In this document: one piece after another, positions 26,715 through 33,851 of the stretch
Layout of the letters: every line of letters starts with the position of its first letter
Numbering within the stretch: the stretch's first letter is position 1
Origin: Planctomycetota bacterium
GTDB taxonomy: Bacteria > Planctomycetota > Planctomycetia > Pirellulales > Pirellulaceae
Length of the DNA: 58,813 bases
Reading direction: 5' to 3'
NCBI GenBank assembly: GCA_027622275.1
Contig: JAQBZB010000016.1
Span: 1-58,813, forward strand
Position numbers and translations under genes: made by a program
Notes under the pieces: model-generated
Databases searched by the model: none
The model's input: only the letters and a program-made list of their open reading frames with translations
What the model was told of the DNA's origin: nothing

Positions 26715-26883
26715 CTAGCCCGGATTATTCGTGCCACGGCTGTGTCGGCCGTGTTTTCCGTACACTCACGGCTGACACAGCCGTGGCACGAAACTCGCGG
26801 TGTTTTAGGTAAGATAGTATCAACGTCATTATCACAAACAGCTTACAACGAACGCCGCTGCGTTCATGAATAATCCGCGCTAG
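26715..26883. mobile_element. CTAG-ended MITE-like element, copy 1
   Basis: 169 bp. Left end CTAGCCCGGATTATTC (26715-26730) is inverted at 26868-26883 with one mismatch. The inside holds a long palindrome (about 26731-26792, 'GTGCCACGGCTGTGTC' arm) and a tail GCGGTGTTTTAGGTAA that recurs in copy 2 at 53394-53573. No ORF. It lies in the 664-nt gap between the divergent GYF and LRR genes. The rest of that gap (26442-26714 and 26884-27105) shows no gene and only weak promoter-like AT-rich patches. Confidence 0.7.
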
Positions 26884-27105
26884 ACAAAACGTACGACTCG
26901 GGGCCTGTAGGTCTTGTCATCTGGTCAAGAAAGAACTGTTTGCCAGGACGCCAACTCGGTGATAGTATCTGCTGAGTCGGGGATAAAACCGCTGATATGG
27001 GATTCTCACGGGCAAACCCAGTGATAATTACTAATGTTCGGCGAACCGAGGCCGAGACGCGACCGTACATCAAGGTGGGAATCAATCGACGAGGAAAACT
27101 TCGAC

Positions 27106-27552
27106 ATGTCTGGGATCTCGAAACGCCGCGAACGACGATGGCGGGCACAGATTACCTTGCCATCTGTTTTCGTGATTGTCGCAGCCGTTGCCGCTTTCTT
27201 TGCCTGTAAGCGCGCCCAATCCGTCGCACTTGAGAAGCAGCGAATCGTTCTCGAAGATCTGAAAGAGTTCGAACCTGATGCAAGTTGGAATTCCGACGGG
27301 ATCTGGTGCCTCCAATTCCGGGCTGGCGCTCGAATGCTCGATGATGAACATATGGCGAAGTTGGGAGCATTGCCGGAACTTTGGGCGATCGACCTTCGGG
27401 AAACACAGATCACAGACGAGGGATTGGAGCATGTTGCCTCGCTTCCGAACATCCGATGGGTAGTGCTCCCTCGTGTCGGCATCACGGATCACGGTATCGG
27501 CGAACTAAAAACACGACGCCCTGACATCAAGGTCGTCGGCTTTCCTCCGTGA
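27106..27552 (+). CDS. Small membrane-anchored leucine-rich-repeat protein
   Basis: 148 residues from ATG 27106 (GAGG about 10 nt upstream); the frame is open 24 codons earlier. A basic start 'ISKRRERRWRAQ' precedes one membrane segment ('ITLPSVFVIVAAVAAFFACK', near residue 20). The rest has the planctomycete LRR pattern: 'LGALPELWAIDLRETQITDEGLEHVASLPNIRWVVLPRVGITDHGIGEL'. Only two to three repeats are present, so it is short for the family and may be a degenerate or accessory copy. Role unknown, probably protein-protein contact at the membrane. Confidence 0.6.
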   Translation: MSGISKRRERRWRAQITLPSVFVIVAAVAAFFACKRAQSVALEKQRIVLEDLKEFEPDASWNSDGIWCLQFRAGARMLDDEHMAKLGALPELWAIDLRETQITDEGLEHVASLPNIRWVVLPRVGITDHGIGELKTRRPDIKVVGFPP

Positions 27553-27684
27553 TCGCCGAACAAGTAAAGCTTTGACTTCGCGAGTCTTCGAGCCGAAGGA
27601 CCAGTCCGCGTTCGCGACACGTGCGTACCCGGCGCATTGCAGACCGAGGCTCGCACACGCCACGAACTGGATTCGCTCGCTGAG

Positions 27685-27782
27685 CACTCGGTTCGGAGAA
27701 CGCAATTCGGTCTTCGGCATCGGATCACTACGCAGGTCGGATTACATCGATCAGTCCGTACAAGCATCATAGCTCACGCTTT
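27685..27782. repeat. ~95-bp dispersed repeat, copy A
   Basis: CACTCGGTTCGGAGAACGCA through GCTCACGCTT matches 32475-32568 at roughly 90%. The copies flank the toxin-antitoxin and cassette region. Around copy A, 27553-27684 and 27783-27930 hold nothing else I can identify. Confidence 0.75.
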
Positions 27783-27930
27783 GAAGGCTCCGAGCAAATG
27801 AATCAGCGAACTTTGACCGATAGAAGTCGTGTCGCTGTGATTCGTGCAGGTCGCGATATTGTTTCGCCGCAGAAACCTTGGATCGCCTAGTCGCAGTGCC
27901 TGGTTTGTGGGTGCCCATCTTCGATAGTTA

Positions 27931-28032
27931 TCACTTCTGCTCCTGCTTCAACTTCTCGACAGCCGCGGCGATTTGTTCGGTGGTGAAGTCCGATTGGCAC
28001 GCCGATTTTAGCTTACGCCCCGGCTGATCCAT
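27931..28032 (-). other. Short open frame, possible 3' remnant of a gene
   Basis: 33 codons reading 'MDQPGRKLKSACQSDFTTEQ' and ending 'AVEKLKQEQK' before TGA. The amphipathic Lys/Glu-rich end looks coding, but there is no ribosome site and no family I recognise. It may be the last part of a lost gene upstream of the PIN toxin's end. Confidence 0.2.
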
Positions 28033-28056
28033 GGAAGGCTGGGTCGCGACCCAAGC

Positions 28057-28476
28057 CTACGGCTCGCAACGCGGTGGGTCACGACGCAGTAGGGCTTGAT
28101 AGCCTGCCTGCTCGAAATGCTGGTCCCACGCCAAGGCTGCGGAGATGCTTCGCTCGCGCATGATGACAAAGGACGCGCAATCCGTCAGCGACCATTGTTT
28201 GTCCGGCCTCTGACGGTGCATGTCCAGTGCGGCATTCATCAATATGGGAGCAGCATCGATCCATTCGTAACCGGCTTCGGATCGGATGTACTCGACCCAA
28301 GCGTGTACCTTCGGGCGATCGATCGGCATAGAAAAGTAGTTGATCGTTTCCCAGACGACATACTCTGAAACCAGCAGCCGCTCATTGACAGCCAGAGACC
28401 AAGCAACCGCTCGTGCATGCAGTTGATCGCGCGGGTTCAAGATCGCGATGAAGTACCCCGTATCGACGAAAATCAT
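28057..28476 (-). CDS. vapC: PIN-domain toxin (VapC family)
   Basis: 139 residues, the usual VapC length. Acidic metal-binding positions are visible: Asp in 'MIFVDTGYFIAIL', Glu in 'SEYVVWETINYF', and the Asp of 'WSLTDCASFVIM'. The fold and motifs indicate a Mg-dependent RNase that cleaves tRNA or rRNA when free of antitoxin. Its start overlaps the end of the upstream gene by 4 nt (ATGA-type), the normal antitoxin-toxin arrangement. Autoregulation by the antitoxin-toxin complex is expected for the family. Confidence 0.8.
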   Translation of the reverse strand: MIFVDTGYFIAILNPRDQLHARAVAWSLAVNERLLVSEYVVWETINYFSMPIDRPKVHAWVEYIRSEAGYEWIDAAPILMNAALDMHRQRPDKQWSLTDCASFVIMRERSISAALAWDQHFEQAGYQALLRRDPPRCEP

Positions 28477-28724
28477 AGCTGCTTGGGCGTGCCGTAAAGG
28501 TAGTGGTCGTGCTGGGCCGCGCCGTCGCTGGACAATGCGGGATTCTCCGGAAACTGGCTTGCCAGTTCCGCCATTTTGCTCATGCGAAACGGTGTGTCGG
28601 GTTGCTTGGCATCGCCGGACAAAGCCGACGACACAGGCTCGACGCGAACGACCGTTCCCTCCGCGAGATGAACCCCTGCTTCCAACACGATGACTCCGCC
28701 TTTGACTTCACCCTGATAAGTCAT
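28473..28724 (-). CDS. Antitoxin partner of the PIN toxin
   Basis: 83 residues. The first part 'MTYQGEVKGGVIVLEAGVHLAEGTVVRVE' is a small beta-rich segment typical of planctomycete/cyanobacterial antitoxins placed before VapC. It resembles the AbrB-like 'G.I.LP.G..LPEGT.V.V' pattern. The C-terminal half ('MAELASQFPENPALSSDGAAQHDHYLYG') would wrap the toxin; 'PD.P..D.A.QHDHYLYG' is a recurrent C-terminal tail in this group. First gene of the pair. Confidence 0.7.
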   Translation of the reverse strand: MTYQGEVKGGVIVLEAGVHLAEGTVVRVEPVSSALSGDAKQPDTPFRMSKMAELASQFPENPALSSDGAAQHDHYLYGTPKQL

Positions 28725-28839
28725 CCTCGGTCTCCGCTTACCTTGTTTGAATCTTGGTTGCCGATGCTACCCCGATTGTATCCGACGCAAGGGGCCACTC
28801 GCCAGTTCAAACATCCGCCCGAAGTTGTACAGTTTGCTC

Positions 28840-29099
28840 GTAGGGTGTGTGCAACACACCATCCGTTCCGCCGCTGGTGCATTTCATGCACCCTACATTG
28901 GCTATCTTCACCGCGAAGCGGTTCGACAACAGAGCCTAGGGTCGCGCTCCGCCGCGCACCCTAGGATTGTTGAACGACGGATCGTATACGCTGAAGGCGT
29001 TACACAAATCGCACCGTCCGTAAGCTTTGTATAACGCCTTCAGCGTAAACGATTGTTGGCTTTGCGAACCCAGGGTGCGAGGCAGACCGCGACCCTGGG
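28840..29099. repeat. Cluster of four palindromic repeats
   Basis: Four inverted repeats in a row: GTAGGGTG/CACCCTAC (28840-28847, 28889-28896); a CCTAGGGT/ACCCTAGG stem with outer GTTCGACAA arms (28921-28975); a 22-bp arm pair (28987-29008 against 29026-29047, one mismatch); and CCCAGGGT/ACCCTGGG (29069-29099). No gene. With the iterated operator-like motifs downstream they fill most of the 703-nt gap between the two PIN modules. Confidence 0.7.
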
Positions 29100-29310
29100 C
29101 TTCGATGTGAAACCGCGTTGCGGTAAAGAGTGAAGAGAGGAACGATTTGGTCTCCATCAAACGGCGACTCCAACATCCTGCACGAGGCCACTCTGGGGAA
29201 CAAACCCAGCCAGTTGCGCGATTCGATGTTCAAAGTCGCTTTCCATGCGGGCGCATCACTCCTGAAGTGTCATGCTTTGTTCCAGGAAGCGGGTGACATG
29301 GTGTTATTCG

Positions 29311-29393
29311 CGATAATCGGGACAGAAGCTTTACACGCCGATAATCGCGGAATATTACAATCCGACGCGGGCGATATCCGCGATAATCGCGGA
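29311..29393. promoter_or_regulatory. Three iterated CGATAATCG motifs
   Basis: CGATAATCG occurs at 29311-29319, 29339-29347 and 29381-29389, 28 and 42 bases apart. The last sits in a 17-bp palindrome TCCGCGAT-A-ATCGCGGA (29377-29393). The array ends 34 nt before the second PIN toxin gene, so an operator for its antitoxin or a recombination site are both possible. Confidence 0.4.
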
Positions 29394-29427
29394 TACTAAA
29401 TTGTTCGGACAGAAAAGATGAAAGCCA

Positions 29428-29898
29428 ATGGCATCGGTTTATCTCGAGACGTCCGTCATTGGCTACTTGGCATCGCGTCCTGCCGTGGACATCATCTTTG
29501 CTGCAAACCAACTCATGACTCGTGAATGGTGGAACGATCACCGGACGAGGTTCGAGCTGTTTGCATCACAGGCCGTTGTGGACGAATGCTCTGCTGGTGA
29601 TCCGGCGGCCGCACAAGAACGACTTGTTTTTCTGATTGGGATTCCTGTACTGACGATTAATGCAGCGACTCGAAATCTCGCTCAGGAACTGCTGCTCCAC
29701 GTTGGATTGCCAGCAAAGGCTGCGGTTGACGCCGTTCATATCGCGACTGCCGCCTTGAATAAAATCGACTATCTGTTGACTTGGAACTGCAAGCATATCG
29801 CCAATCCGGCGTTTCGGCGTAAAATTGAAGACGTGCTCGATGACGCTGGTCTTCGTTCGCCGGTCATTTGCACGCCGCAGGAGATGCTAAATGTTTGA
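29428..29898 (+). CDS. PIN-domain toxin-like protein
   Basis: 156 residues beginning 'MASVYLETSVIGYLASRP', the opening of a distinct VapC-like PIN group in which the first acidic residue is Glu ('LETS'). Further acidic sites are in 'SQAVVDECS' and 'AAVDAVHIATAALNKIDYLLTWNCKHI', where the D.VH.A motif is the family signature. Probably an RNase toxin. The small gene that follows overlaps it by 8 nt, giving a toxin-first operon. An array of CGATAATCG motifs lies just upstream. Confidence 0.75.
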   Translation: MASVYLETSVIGYLASRPAVDIIFAANQLMTREWWNDHRTRFELFASQAVVDECSAGDPAAAQERLVFLIGIPVLTINAATRNLAQELLLHVGLPAKAAVDAVHIATAALNKIDYLLTWNCKHIANPAFRRKIEDVLDDAGLRSPVICTPQEMLNV

Positions 29899-30118
29899 TG
29901 ACCCAATTGTCCTCGAAACCCGCCAGCACCGCGAAGAATACGCGGCGTCACTTGGCTACGACCTGGATCGAATTGTTGCCGACCTGCAGTCACGGCAGGG
30001 CTGTGATGGTCGCCTGGTTGTTGACCGAACGTCCCATGGAAAGTCCGAGCAATCGGAGGCAGGGGAGACCTCGGCGCAGTCGGTTCCGAATTCAGACTCT
30101 ACTTCTCGGTCCCCGTGA
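29891..30118 (+). CDS. Small partner of the PIN protein, probable antitoxin
   Basis: 75 residues. The start 'MFDDPIVLETRQHREEYAASLGYDLDRIVADLQSRQG' matches the pattern of short proteins next to 'LETS' PIN toxins ('M..PIVEE.R..R..YA..F.YDLD.I..DL'). The second half is low-complexity, Ser/Glu/Gln-rich ('SHGKSEQSEAGETSAQS') and may be a divergent or shifted tail. It overlaps the toxin by 8 nt. The 274 nt after it (30119-30392) hold no gene that I can support. Confidence 0.6.
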   Translation: MFDDPIVLETRQHREEYAASLGYDLDRIVADLQSRQGCDGRLVVDRTSHGKSEQSEAGETSAQSVPNSDSTSRSP

Positions 30119-30307
30119 TTCGGGGCGTTAGCACGGAAGGTTCTCGGCACCGATGGACCGTTTCGCGAAGGACAATTGACTTGCATGACTCAATGCGGCC
30201 TTACATCACCGAAATGCACGAATCCAACAGAATCCTCACCAGCGTTCTGCGGGCCGATGACGGCACGATTGACCGACGGCCATCACAAACAAGCAACGCT
30301 ATCGGAG

Positions 30308-30358
30308 AACCAACGCACATTATGTCATGCACAGCATGACCTACTTCACTGGTTAGGC
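30308..30358 (+). other. Weak attC-like site
   Basis: GTTAGGC (30352-30358) fits the attC R' consensus GTTRRRY. Upstream is an inverted pair GTCATGC/GCATGAC (30324-30330, 30334-30340) and AACCAAC (30308-30314), which keeps only AAC of the R'' box. The next gene starts 35 nt after it, the spacing usual for a cassette. Offered as a boundary candidate only. Confidence 0.3.
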
Positions 30359-30392
30359 CGCATATCTACCCGATCTCTGAGAGAGCCAAATC

Positions 30393-31274
30393 ATGACGCA
30401 CGAAGTTAAGAAGGCGACGCCAGTTCGGCTGCGCGCTGTCGGGCTTGACGAGCGGTGGCTGCAAGATCGGATTGAGGAAGACCCGTCGATTCTAGGTTTG
30501 GGCGACATTCAGCTTATGAAACGGGAGAAGTCGCAGCCGACTGGCGGCCGAATCGACTTCGTCATGTACGACCCAGATCAAGAACTTCGCTTCGAGGTTG
30601 AAGTGATGTTGGGCACTCTCAATGAGAGCCACATCATCCGGACGATCGAATACTGGGATATCGAGCGCCAGCGATACCCCGACTATGATCACCGCGCAGT
30701 CATCGTCGCTGAGGAGATTACTGCGCGATTCTTCAACGTAATCCGACTTTTGAACCGCGCCGTTCCGTTGATCGCCATCCAGCTCAACGCGTTGACGGTT
30801 GACGATGCCATCGTCCTGCACTTCACCAAAGTCCTAGATGTCTACCAAGAGGCTGGATGTGAAGTTGAGGTGGACGGCGGGCAGGTAGATCGTCGCTACT
30901 GGGAAAAGCGGGCCAGCGCGGGTTCACTGGAGGCCCTGGACAAGATTTTGTCTTTGGTTCAAAGCAGCATTTCTACGCCACGAGTGACGTACAACAAAAA
31001 CCACATTGCTCTCGGAACCACAGGTGTCAATTTCTGCTGGTTTCATCCACCGAAAGAGGCGGGCCACTGCCACCTCCGTGTCAGAGCTCGTGCCGAGTCG
31101 CGAGATGAGATCATCAAGAAGTTCTCTGAGACAGGGCTCTATGTACGCCCATTCCAGGCTGAGCTCATCACTTTCAAGCTCGCGGCAGCCGATGTCGAGC
31201 GGTATCGCTCTCTAATCGAAGAGACGTTCCGCATTTGCGAGGCCCAATCCAGAAATGGCGACAGTGCGGCCTAA
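30393..31274 (+). CDS. Putative PD-(D/E)XK nuclease-like cassette protein
   Basis: 293 residues. A short helical start ('LRAVGLDERWLQDRIEEDPSILGLGDI') is followed by 'GGRIDFVMYDPDQELRFEVEVMLGTLNESHIIRTIEYWD'. That has the D...E.E layout of PD-(D/E)XK endonuclease-fold proteins and resembles restriction-like DUF91/NucS-type domains. The second half (near residue 185-285) is a separate domain of unknown type. The TAA stop lies inside the R'' box of an attC-like site, which is typical of an integron cassette gene. Whether it cuts DNA is not shown; a defence role is inference. Confidence 0.5.
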   Translation: MTHEVKKATPVRLRAVGLDERWLQDRIEEDPSILGLGDIQLMKREKSQPTGGRIDFVMYDPDQELRFEVEVMLGTLNESHIIRTIEYWDIERQRYPDYDHRAVIVAEEITARFFNVIRLLNRAVPLIAIQLNALTVDDAIVLHFTKVLDVYQEAGCEVEVDGGQVDRRYWEKRASAGSLEALDKILSLVQSSISTPRVTYNKNHIALGTTGVNFCWFHPPKEAGHCHLRVRARAESRDEIIKKFSETGLYVRPFQAELITFKLAAADVERYRSLIEETFRICEAQSRNGDSAA

Positions 31275-31328
31275 CGAATATCAATCTATCCGTCTGACGA
31301 CAGACGGTTAGATTGATATTCGTTGGGC
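31269..31328 (+). other. Integron attC-like recombination site
   Basis: 60 bp bounded by GCCTAAC (31269-31275, fits RYYYAAC) and GTTGGGC (31322-31328, fits GTTRRRY). Between them a 24-bp inverted repeat with one mismatch (31273-31296 against 31301-31324) folds onto a 4-nt loop ACGA. It overlaps the stop of the upstream gene and lies 23 nt before the next ATG. The stem is more perfect than most attC sites, so a terminator is the alternative, but no T-tract is present. Confidence 0.6.
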
Positions 31329-31351
31329 CGACATGACAAAGGAGGAGTGAC

Positions 31352-31660
31352 ATGAATTGGCGCGAAGACTTCGATGAGTCGCTGCTCGATCAAGAAGCTC
31401 TGGCGTACCTCGTTGAGTACGAGTTAGATGATCCGGCCGCAGGCATAACCCAGCGTGTCATAACGCACGGCTTGAGCGTGCTGACCGAAAAGCAACTCCA
31501 CGTCTTCAAGAAGTACGTAGTGGATGAATGGCTGAACCAGAAGTGTCAATGCGGCAATCACAGTGTCGAGGGGGACGAACTCATCGGACTGTGGGTGAAC
31601 GATGGATACTGTGGTCGCTGTGCCGACCGGATGGAGAAGGACGCACGGCGAGGAACCTGA
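31352..31660 (+). CDS. Small protein with zinc-ribbon-like cysteines
   Basis: 102 residues; strong AGGAGGAG site 6 nt before ATG 31352. The C-terminal third has 'CQCGNH' and 'GYCGRCADRM', a CxC...CxxC arrangement that could bind one zinc. The N-terminal part is acidic and helical ('EDFDESLLDQEALAYLVEYELDDP'). I do not recognise the family. It stands alone between two attC-like sites, as a single-gene cassette would. Confidence 0.6.
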   Translation: MNWREDFDESLLDQEALAYLVEYELDDPAAGITQRVITHGLSVLTEKQLHVFKKYVVDEWLNQKCQCGNHSVEGDELIGLWVNDGYCGRCADRMEKDARRGT

Positions 31661-31670
31661 GCAAACCGGA

Positions 31671-31749
31671 GCCGAACAATCGGCCGCAGACGACACTTGA
31701 CAGCCGCGCGGACGTGGCTGCCAAGTGCGCCTGAGCCGCAACGTTCGGA
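31671..31749 (+). other. Second attC-like site
   Basis: 79 bp bounded by GCCGAAC (31671-31677) and GTTCGGA (31743-31749), keeping AAC/GTT and mutual complementarity though not the full consensus. Inside, CACTTGACAGCC (31694-31705) pairs with GGCTGCCAAGTG (31716-31727) with one mismatch, and CAGACG/CGCCTG pair outside it with an extra unpaired A, the asymmetry seen in attC sites. It begins 10 nt after the stop of one small gene and ends 7 nt before the TTG start of the next. Confidence 0.5.
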
Positions 31750-31756
31750 CACCAGA

Positions 31757-32149
31757 TTGAAAACCACGACAGACCGAAACTCGACACACCTTGCCGGTGA
31801 GTACTTCGTTGCGGCGGAACTCTGTCGAATGGGCTACAGCGTTGGGATGACCATCGGAAATGCCAAAGCCATTGACATCCTCGTGGAGAAGGATGGTCGG
31901 ATGATTCCTGTGCAAGTCAAAGCGATAAAGGAAAAGAAGAGCGTCGGATGGCCGATGATGAAGGACAAGGTCCGGCAAGACGTCATGTACGTATTCGTCC
32001 TGCTCAATCCATCGGGTATGAAACCGGATTATTACGTCGCCACAGGTAAGGAGGCCAAGGCGAAGGTCAAACAATATAAAACGAGAGGCATCATTGCTCT
32101 CTCGTCGCTCAATTCACCAGACTTTTTAGAACGCTGGGATAAGATCTGA
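31757..32149 (+). CDS. PD-(D/E)XK endonuclease-like cassette protein
   Basis: 130 residues from a TTG at 31757; the frame is open 20 codons earlier, but that part lies inside the attC-like site. Core motif: 'HLAGEYFVAAELCRMGYSVGMT', 'AKAIDILVEKDGRMIPVQVKAIK', and 'YVFVLLNPSGMKPDYYVAT'. The E...D-x(10)-QVK pattern fits the PD-(D/E)XK nuclease/Holliday-resolvase-like superfamily ('group I intron endonuclease' and related small proteins). Function unassigned. It directly follows an attC-like site and is followed by a group II intron remnant. Confidence 0.6.
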   Translation: MKTTTDRNSTHLAGEYFVAAELCRMGYSVGMTIGNAKAIDILVEKDGRMIPVQVKAIKEKKSVGWPMMKDKVRQDVMYVFVLLNPSGMKPDYYVATGKEAKAKVKQYKTRGIIALSSLNSPDFLERWDKI

Positions 32150-32157
32150 GTCCGAAT

Positions 32158-32228
32158 CGGGTAGCCGGGAGTGCTTAGCTCCCGGCCCTCACAGCACCAC
32201 GGCATGCGGGTCCGCACCGGGCGGTTCA
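32158..32228 (-). ncRNA. Group II intron 3' end remnant (domains V-VI)
   Basis: On the minus strand a domain V-like hairpin (about 32189-32227, GAACCGCC at the base, GGTGCGGACC at the tip, GTGGTGC closing) is followed by a domain VI-like stem (GCCGGGAG...CTCCCGGC) with a candidate bulged A and a CTACCC end. No reverse transcriptase is present on the minus strand upstream. A truncated intron or reduced element is the best reading. The adjacent GTCCGAAT could be half of an interrupted attC site, the usual target of class C introns. Confidence 0.45.
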
Positions 32229-32360
32229 GGCGGGGACTAACGCGGGAGATGGTGCGCAGATGCTTTGCCTTCCGGATAGTGAGTGTTGACCCAATGTTCC
32301 TTCAGTGAGGTGACGCCTTGCTGGTTGAGCCAATCACGTCCCGATCATGCAAGCTCACGA

Positions 32361-32473
32361 CCAAATGGAAGAATGAGCTGGCTAAATGACCGAAGGACAG
32401 CGCCAAATCACCGAACGGCAGGGCCAAACGGTAAAACGCCAACGCCAAACGGAACAACGCCAGCGTCAAACGG
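32361..32473. repeat. 21-bp degenerate tandem repeat
   Basis: 5.4 copies in exact 21-bp register: units start at 32361, 32382, 32403, 32424 and 32445, with a part copy at 32466. The core is CCAAACGG.A.AACGCCA.CG. The first two are most diverged. One plus frame gives seven-residue units of the 'PNGTTPA' type, but no start or ribosome site supports translation. It abuts repeat copy B. Confidence 0.75.
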
Positions 32474-32474
32474 C

Positions 32475-32568
32475 CACTCGGTTCGGAGAACGCAGATCGG
32501 TCTTCGGCATCGGATCACTACGCGGGTCGGATTGAATCGGTCAGTCCTTACAAGCATTGCTCACGCTT
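32475..32568. repeat. ~95-bp dispersed repeat, copy B
   Basis: Matches 27685-27782 (about 90%), missing three bases near the end. The two copies are in direct orientation 4.8 kb apart and bracket the PIN modules, attC-like sites and intron remnant. Confidence 0.75.
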
Positions 32569-32661
32569 CATAAGATTTGCGCACATTTGGCCCCGGCTGG
32601 ACAACGGATGATAGCCCTTGTCCTTACCCACATTTCTCATAGCTGCGAAGCAGCGACATGC

Positions 32662-32825
32662 GATAGCCTGGGACGCTAGTCCCAGGAAAGGAAGCCGGAT
32701 CAGGACCGAGTCGCGAAGCGACGGCAGGTGAGAGTAGCATCGCACGCACCAGTGAGCATGCCGCCGCTTCGCGGCTCCCGAGCGCCTTTTGCCAAGTTCC
32801 CCTGGGACGCGCGTCCCAGGCTATC
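32662..32825. repeat. Nested palindromic element, GATAGCCTGGGACG ends
   Basis: GATAGCCTGGGACG (32662-32675) is perfectly inverted at 32812-32825. A second nested stem CGAAGCGACGGCA/TGCCGCCGCTTCG lies inside. 164 bp, non-coding, MITE-like in shape. With the other repeats it fills the 864-nt gap before the amidohydrolase gene. Confidence 0.65.
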
Positions 32826-32937
32826 ACTTGCCGTCACGTCGCGACTAAGAAGCTGTGGGGCAGGACAACGCCTTACTTGCCGCACGAGATCATTCCGGTG
32901 ATACTGCTTCGGACATGCGCCTCCGAGTAGAACCCGG

Positions 32938-32993
32938 ACGATGGCCTTCCAAGGCCGTCGTGAAGCAGTCGACGGCCTTGGAAGGCCATCGTA
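32938..32993. repeat. GATGGCCTTCCAAGGCCGTCG palindrome, copy 1
   Basis: 21-bp arm at 32940-32960, perfectly inverted at 32970-32990, loop of 9 nt. The same arm recurs at 42041-42112 and 57472-57528. It ends about 20 nt before the amidohydrolase ATG. Confidence 0.85.
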
Positions 32994-33013
32994 CAGAAAC
33001 AACTCACCTCACC

Positions 33014-33787
33014 ATGATCGACGTCAACGTCTACCTATCGCACTGGCCGGCGCGACGCTTGCCGTTCGACGATACGCCGCAGCTCGTGCAAAAGCTCAAG
33101 GAAGCCGGCGTCACGCAAGCTTGGGCCGGCAGCTTCGATGGCTTGCTGCACAAAGACATCGCGGCTGTGAACTCGCGACTCGCTGCCGCATGTACCGACG
33201 AAGGCGCGGGGCTGCTGCTGCCGTTCGGTTCGGTCAACCCGACGCTTCCCGATTGGCAAGACGACCTGCGGCGGTGCGCGGAAGAACACAAGATGCCGGG
33301 CATTCGGCTGCATCCGAACTATCACGGCTATCCGCTCGACGATCCGCGGTTTGGCGAACTGCTGGACCTGGCGGACAAGCGGAGCTTGATCGTGCAAATC
33401 GCCGTCAAGATGGAAGACGAGCGGACTCAGCATCGCCTGCTGCGAGTCGAGCCGGTCGAGACGGCACCGCTGGTCGAGCACCTCAAGGCTCGCCCCAAGC
33501 TGCGGGTCGTCTTGATGAATTCATTGCGAACGCTTCGGAGCGACACGATCAGCCAGCTTGCCGCCGCCGGACTCGCCTATTTCGAGATCTCGATGCAGGA
33601 GGGCGTCGGCGGTCTGACCACGCTGTTGGAGCACGCCCCGTTGGACCGCGTCTTATTTGGTTCTTACTTTCCGTTCTTTTATCTTGAATCTGCCCTACTG
33701 AAGCTGCGAGAATCAGAGTTGGCTCAGTTTCAGCTCGACGCGATCGCCCGCGAGAACGCGGCGCGGCTGCTGAGCCTCGCCGATTAA
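33014..33787 (+). CDS. Amidohydrolase-family (TIM-barrel) protein
   Basis: 257 residues from ATG 33014 ('MIDVNVYLSHWPARRLPFDDT'). The frame runs 53 codons further upstream, but through a palindromic repeat. It has the amidohydrolase_2 layout with 'GIRLHPNYHGYPLDDPRFGELLDLA' near residue 97 and 'VLFGSYFPFFYLESALLKL' near 217, followed by 'ARENAARLL'. The first metal motif, normally 'D.H.H', is 'DVNVYLSHW' here, so metal binding may be altered or lost. Cytoplasmic. It lies 64 nt upstream of the large heme-binding protein gene. Substrate unknown. Confidence 0.7.
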   Translation: MIDVNVYLSHWPARRLPFDDTPQLVQKLKEAGVTQAWAGSFDGLLHKDIAAVNSRLAAACTDEGAGLLLPFGSVNPTLPDWQDDLRRCAEEHKMPGIRLHPNYHGYPLDDPRFGELLDLADKRSLIVQIAVKMEDERTQHRLLRVEPVETAPLVEHLKARPKLRVVLMNSLRTLRSDTISQLAAAGLAYFEISMQEGVGGLTTLLEHAPLDRVLFGSYFPFFYLESALLKLRESELAQFQLDAIARENAARLLSLAD

Positions 33788-33851
33788 CGCACACCAACCC
33801 ACACCGCCCCACCATCCCGCCACTCCCCGAAGCGAAAGAAGGCTTACTTCG

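Noticed and set aside
28840-29099. Possible CRISPR array
   Set aside because: Four palindromes are present but they are different sequences with irregular spacing, not repeats with spacers.
30115-30392. Small plus-strand open frames after the second PIN pair
   Set aside because: No ribosome site, motif or coding bias; one starts at a GTG inside the previous gene.
31269-31328. Plain Rho-independent terminator
   Set aside because: A long stem exists, but there is no T-tract and both ends fit the attC boxes; kept as attC-like with the terminator as alternative.
32283-32573. 96-codon open frame over the 21-bp repeats
   Set aside because: Translation is low-complexity and no ribosome site is present; explained by the tandem repeat.
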